Positions 62,787 to 64,000 of a DNA stretch of 64,000 bases are shown piece after piece. The stretch is from CAXBID01 sp963815305 (lineage in GTDB: Bacteria; Bacteroidota; Bacteroidia; Flavobacteriales; Flavobacteriaceae). Each line of letters begins with the position of its first letter. The stretch's first letter is position 1. The stretch is from positions 3,410,001 through 3,474,000 of the forward strand of contig CAWFFW010000001.1 in the NCBI GenBank assembly GCA_963815305.1, read 5' to 3'. The translations under genes were made by a program, and so were the position numbers. The notes below the pieces were generated by a model. It had not been told where the DNA came from, ran no database searches, and saw only the letters and a program-made list of their open reading frames with translations.

Positions 62787-64000
62787 ATGAATACAGAAAC
62801 ATTAAATAAAACAAAAGAAGTGGCAGAAAAAACACAGCGGATAGCAGGTAGCGAAGCAGTTGTAAGAAGTTTGATGGCTGAAGGTGTAGATATCATTTAT
62901 GGGTACCCTGGAGGTGCGATCATGCCTGTTTATGATGAATTATACAAATTTAGAGATCAAATTCATCACGTATTAACACGACACGAACAGGGTGCTGCAC
63001 ATGCGGCTCAAGGTTATGCGCGTATTTCTGGTAAAGTAGGAGTTGCTATAGCCACTTCAGGACCAGGAGCTACAAACTTAATTACTGGAATCGCCGATGC
63101 ACAAATAGATTCTACACCACTGGTTTGTATAACAGGTCAGGTACCATCGCATTTATTGGGTAGTGATGCCTTTCAAGAAACAGATATTGTTGGAATATCT
63201 ACACCAGTGACTAAATGGAATTGTCAAGTCACTAAATCAGAAGATATACCTGTTGCCATTGCTAAGGCATTTTATATCGCTAAAAGTGGAAGACCAGGAC
63301 CAGTACTTGTAGATATAACAAAAGACGCTCAGTTTGGAGAATTAGATTTTAAATATGAAAAATGCAAAGGTGTAAGAAGTTATATTCCAATTCCTAAAAC
63401 AAATCCAGAATCAATTAATGCTGCCGCAGCATTAATTAATAATGCTAAAAAACCTATGATTGTTTGGGGCCAAGGCGTTATATTAGGTCAAGCGGAAAAA
63501 GAATTAAAAGCGGTTATTGAAAAAGCTGGAATCCCTGCTGCTTGGACTATTTTAGGAGCTTCGGCGCTACCAACCTCACACCCTTTAAATATAGGTATGG
63601 TTGGTATGCATGGAAATTATGCGCCAAATAAATTAACGAACGAATGCGATGTGCTTATTGCTATAGGCATGCGTTTTGATGATCGTGTTACGGGTAGTTT
63701 AGATACCTACGCTAAACAAGCCAAGATCATTCATTTTGATATTGACCCTGCGGAAATTGATAAAAATGTGAAGACTGATGTTGCTGTTCTAGGTAATGCA
63801 AAAGAAAGTTTAAAATTACTTTTTGATGTTTTAAACAAAAATTCACACGAATCATGGTTGAAAGAATTCAAAGATTTATATGCTATTGAATTCGAAAAAG
63901 TGATTAAAGGCGATATTCATCCTACAAAAGAAGGATTAACTATGGGTGAAGTTTTAAAGCAAATAAATATTGAAACTAAGGGTAACGCTGCCATCGTATC
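62787..64000 (+). CDS. ilvB: Acetolactate synthase large subunit (3' end missing)
   Basis: An open frame from ATG 62787 to the window end (404 codons seen, no stop). It is the ThDP enzyme making acetolactate or acetohydroxybutyrate. Visible: EGVDIIYGYPGGAIMPVYDEL, TRHEQGAAHAAQGYAR with the ThDP Glu, ATSGPGATNLITGIADA, SDAFQETDIVGISTPVTKWN, and in the middle domain AIGMRFDDRVTG. The C-terminal ThDP/Mg domain lies beyond the window. It follows ilvD at 51 nt, so an ilvDB operon is clear. Confidence 0.95.
   Translation, partial: MNTETLNKTKEVAEKTQRIAGSEAVVRSLMAEGVDIIYGYPGGAIMPVYDELYKFRDQIHHVLTRHEQGAAHAAQGYARISGKVGVAIATSGPGATNLITGIADAQIDSTPLVCITGQVPSHLLGSDAFQETDIVGISTPVTKWNCQVTKSEDIPVAIAKAFYIAKSGRPGPVLVDITKDAQFGELDFKYEKCKGVRSYIPIPKTNPESINAAAALINNAKKPMIVWGQGVILGQAEKELKAVIEKAGIPAAWTILGASALPTSHPLNIGMVGMHGNYAPNKLTNECDVLIAIGMRFDDRVTGSLDTYAKQAKIIHFDIDPAEIDKNVKTDVAVLGNAKESLKLLFDVLNKNSHESWLKEFKDLYAIEFEKVIKGDIHPTKEGLTMGEVLKQINIETKGNAAIV

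Overview
The window is low-GC DNA of a bacterium from the Bacteroidota, most likely family Flavobacteriaceae. The grounds are SusC/SusD proteins, GLPGLI proteins, a DUF5686 protein, a PID-CTERM-like secreted protein, membrane-bound AraC regulators, TAnnTTTG-type -7 promoter boxes, and the absence of Shine-Dalgarno sites. Genus and species cannot be fixed from the sequence alone. No rRNA, CRISPR array, transposase or integrase gene was seen. The window cuts mutS at its left end and ilvB at its right end.

Layout. (1) 1-2261: 3' part of mutS, a promoter, tRNA-Gly(GCC), tRNA-Leu(UAA), a terminator and a small tandem repeat. (2) 2394-16954: a ten-gene, all plus-strand copper/heavy-metal detoxification block. 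It holds a HYC-CC-PP secreted protein, CusA and CusC, an HMA-AraC fusion regulator, a Csp-type copper storage protein, a multicopper oxidase with a fused C-terminal barrel, a CopA ATPase with duplicated HMA domains, a DUF305 membrane protein, a CusB-DUF3347 adaptor and an HMA lipoprotein. Together these would pump, oxidise, store and sense copper in every compartment. (3) 17149-22487: a repetitive coiled-coil protein with a probable frameshift, a small lipoprotein, KDO transferase, a sugar aminotransferase and GalE (envelope polysaccharide). (4) 22724-30363: a SusC/SusD outer-membrane uptake locus with two small lipoproteins and a membrane-tethered AraC regulator upstream. No degradative enzyme is present, so the substrate is unknown. 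(5) 30419-41615: housekeeping genes, with LspA, FabD, an FAD dehydrogenase, a DHFR fused to a 2TM domain, a CBM48 mini-protein, ThyA, a nucleoside transporter, a bifunctional-nuclease-family protein, EtfAB and pyruvate dehydrogenase E1 beta. (6) 41679-57814: envelope and secreted proteins (DUF5686, PID-CTERM-like, DUF4174, M1 peptidase, two GLPGLI proteins with a partner barrel) interleaved with soluble and membrane pyrophosphatases, an App1-type phosphatase and a deoxynucleoside kinase. (7) 57888-64000: tRNA-Tyr, a DUF6807 protein, metK preceded by a SAM-II-like riboswitch, then ilvD and the start of ilvB.

The observations I would look at first are: the SAM-II-like, long-loop riboswitch upstream of metK; the HMA-AraC one-component regulator and the oxidase-barrel fusion in the copper block; a GC-rich palindromic repeat that appears to have inserted in frame into thyA; the 2TM-DHFR fusion; and the single-base frameshift that hides the signal peptide of the 17.1-18.3 kb coiled-coil gene. 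Family assignments rest on motif recognition by eye; no database search was run.
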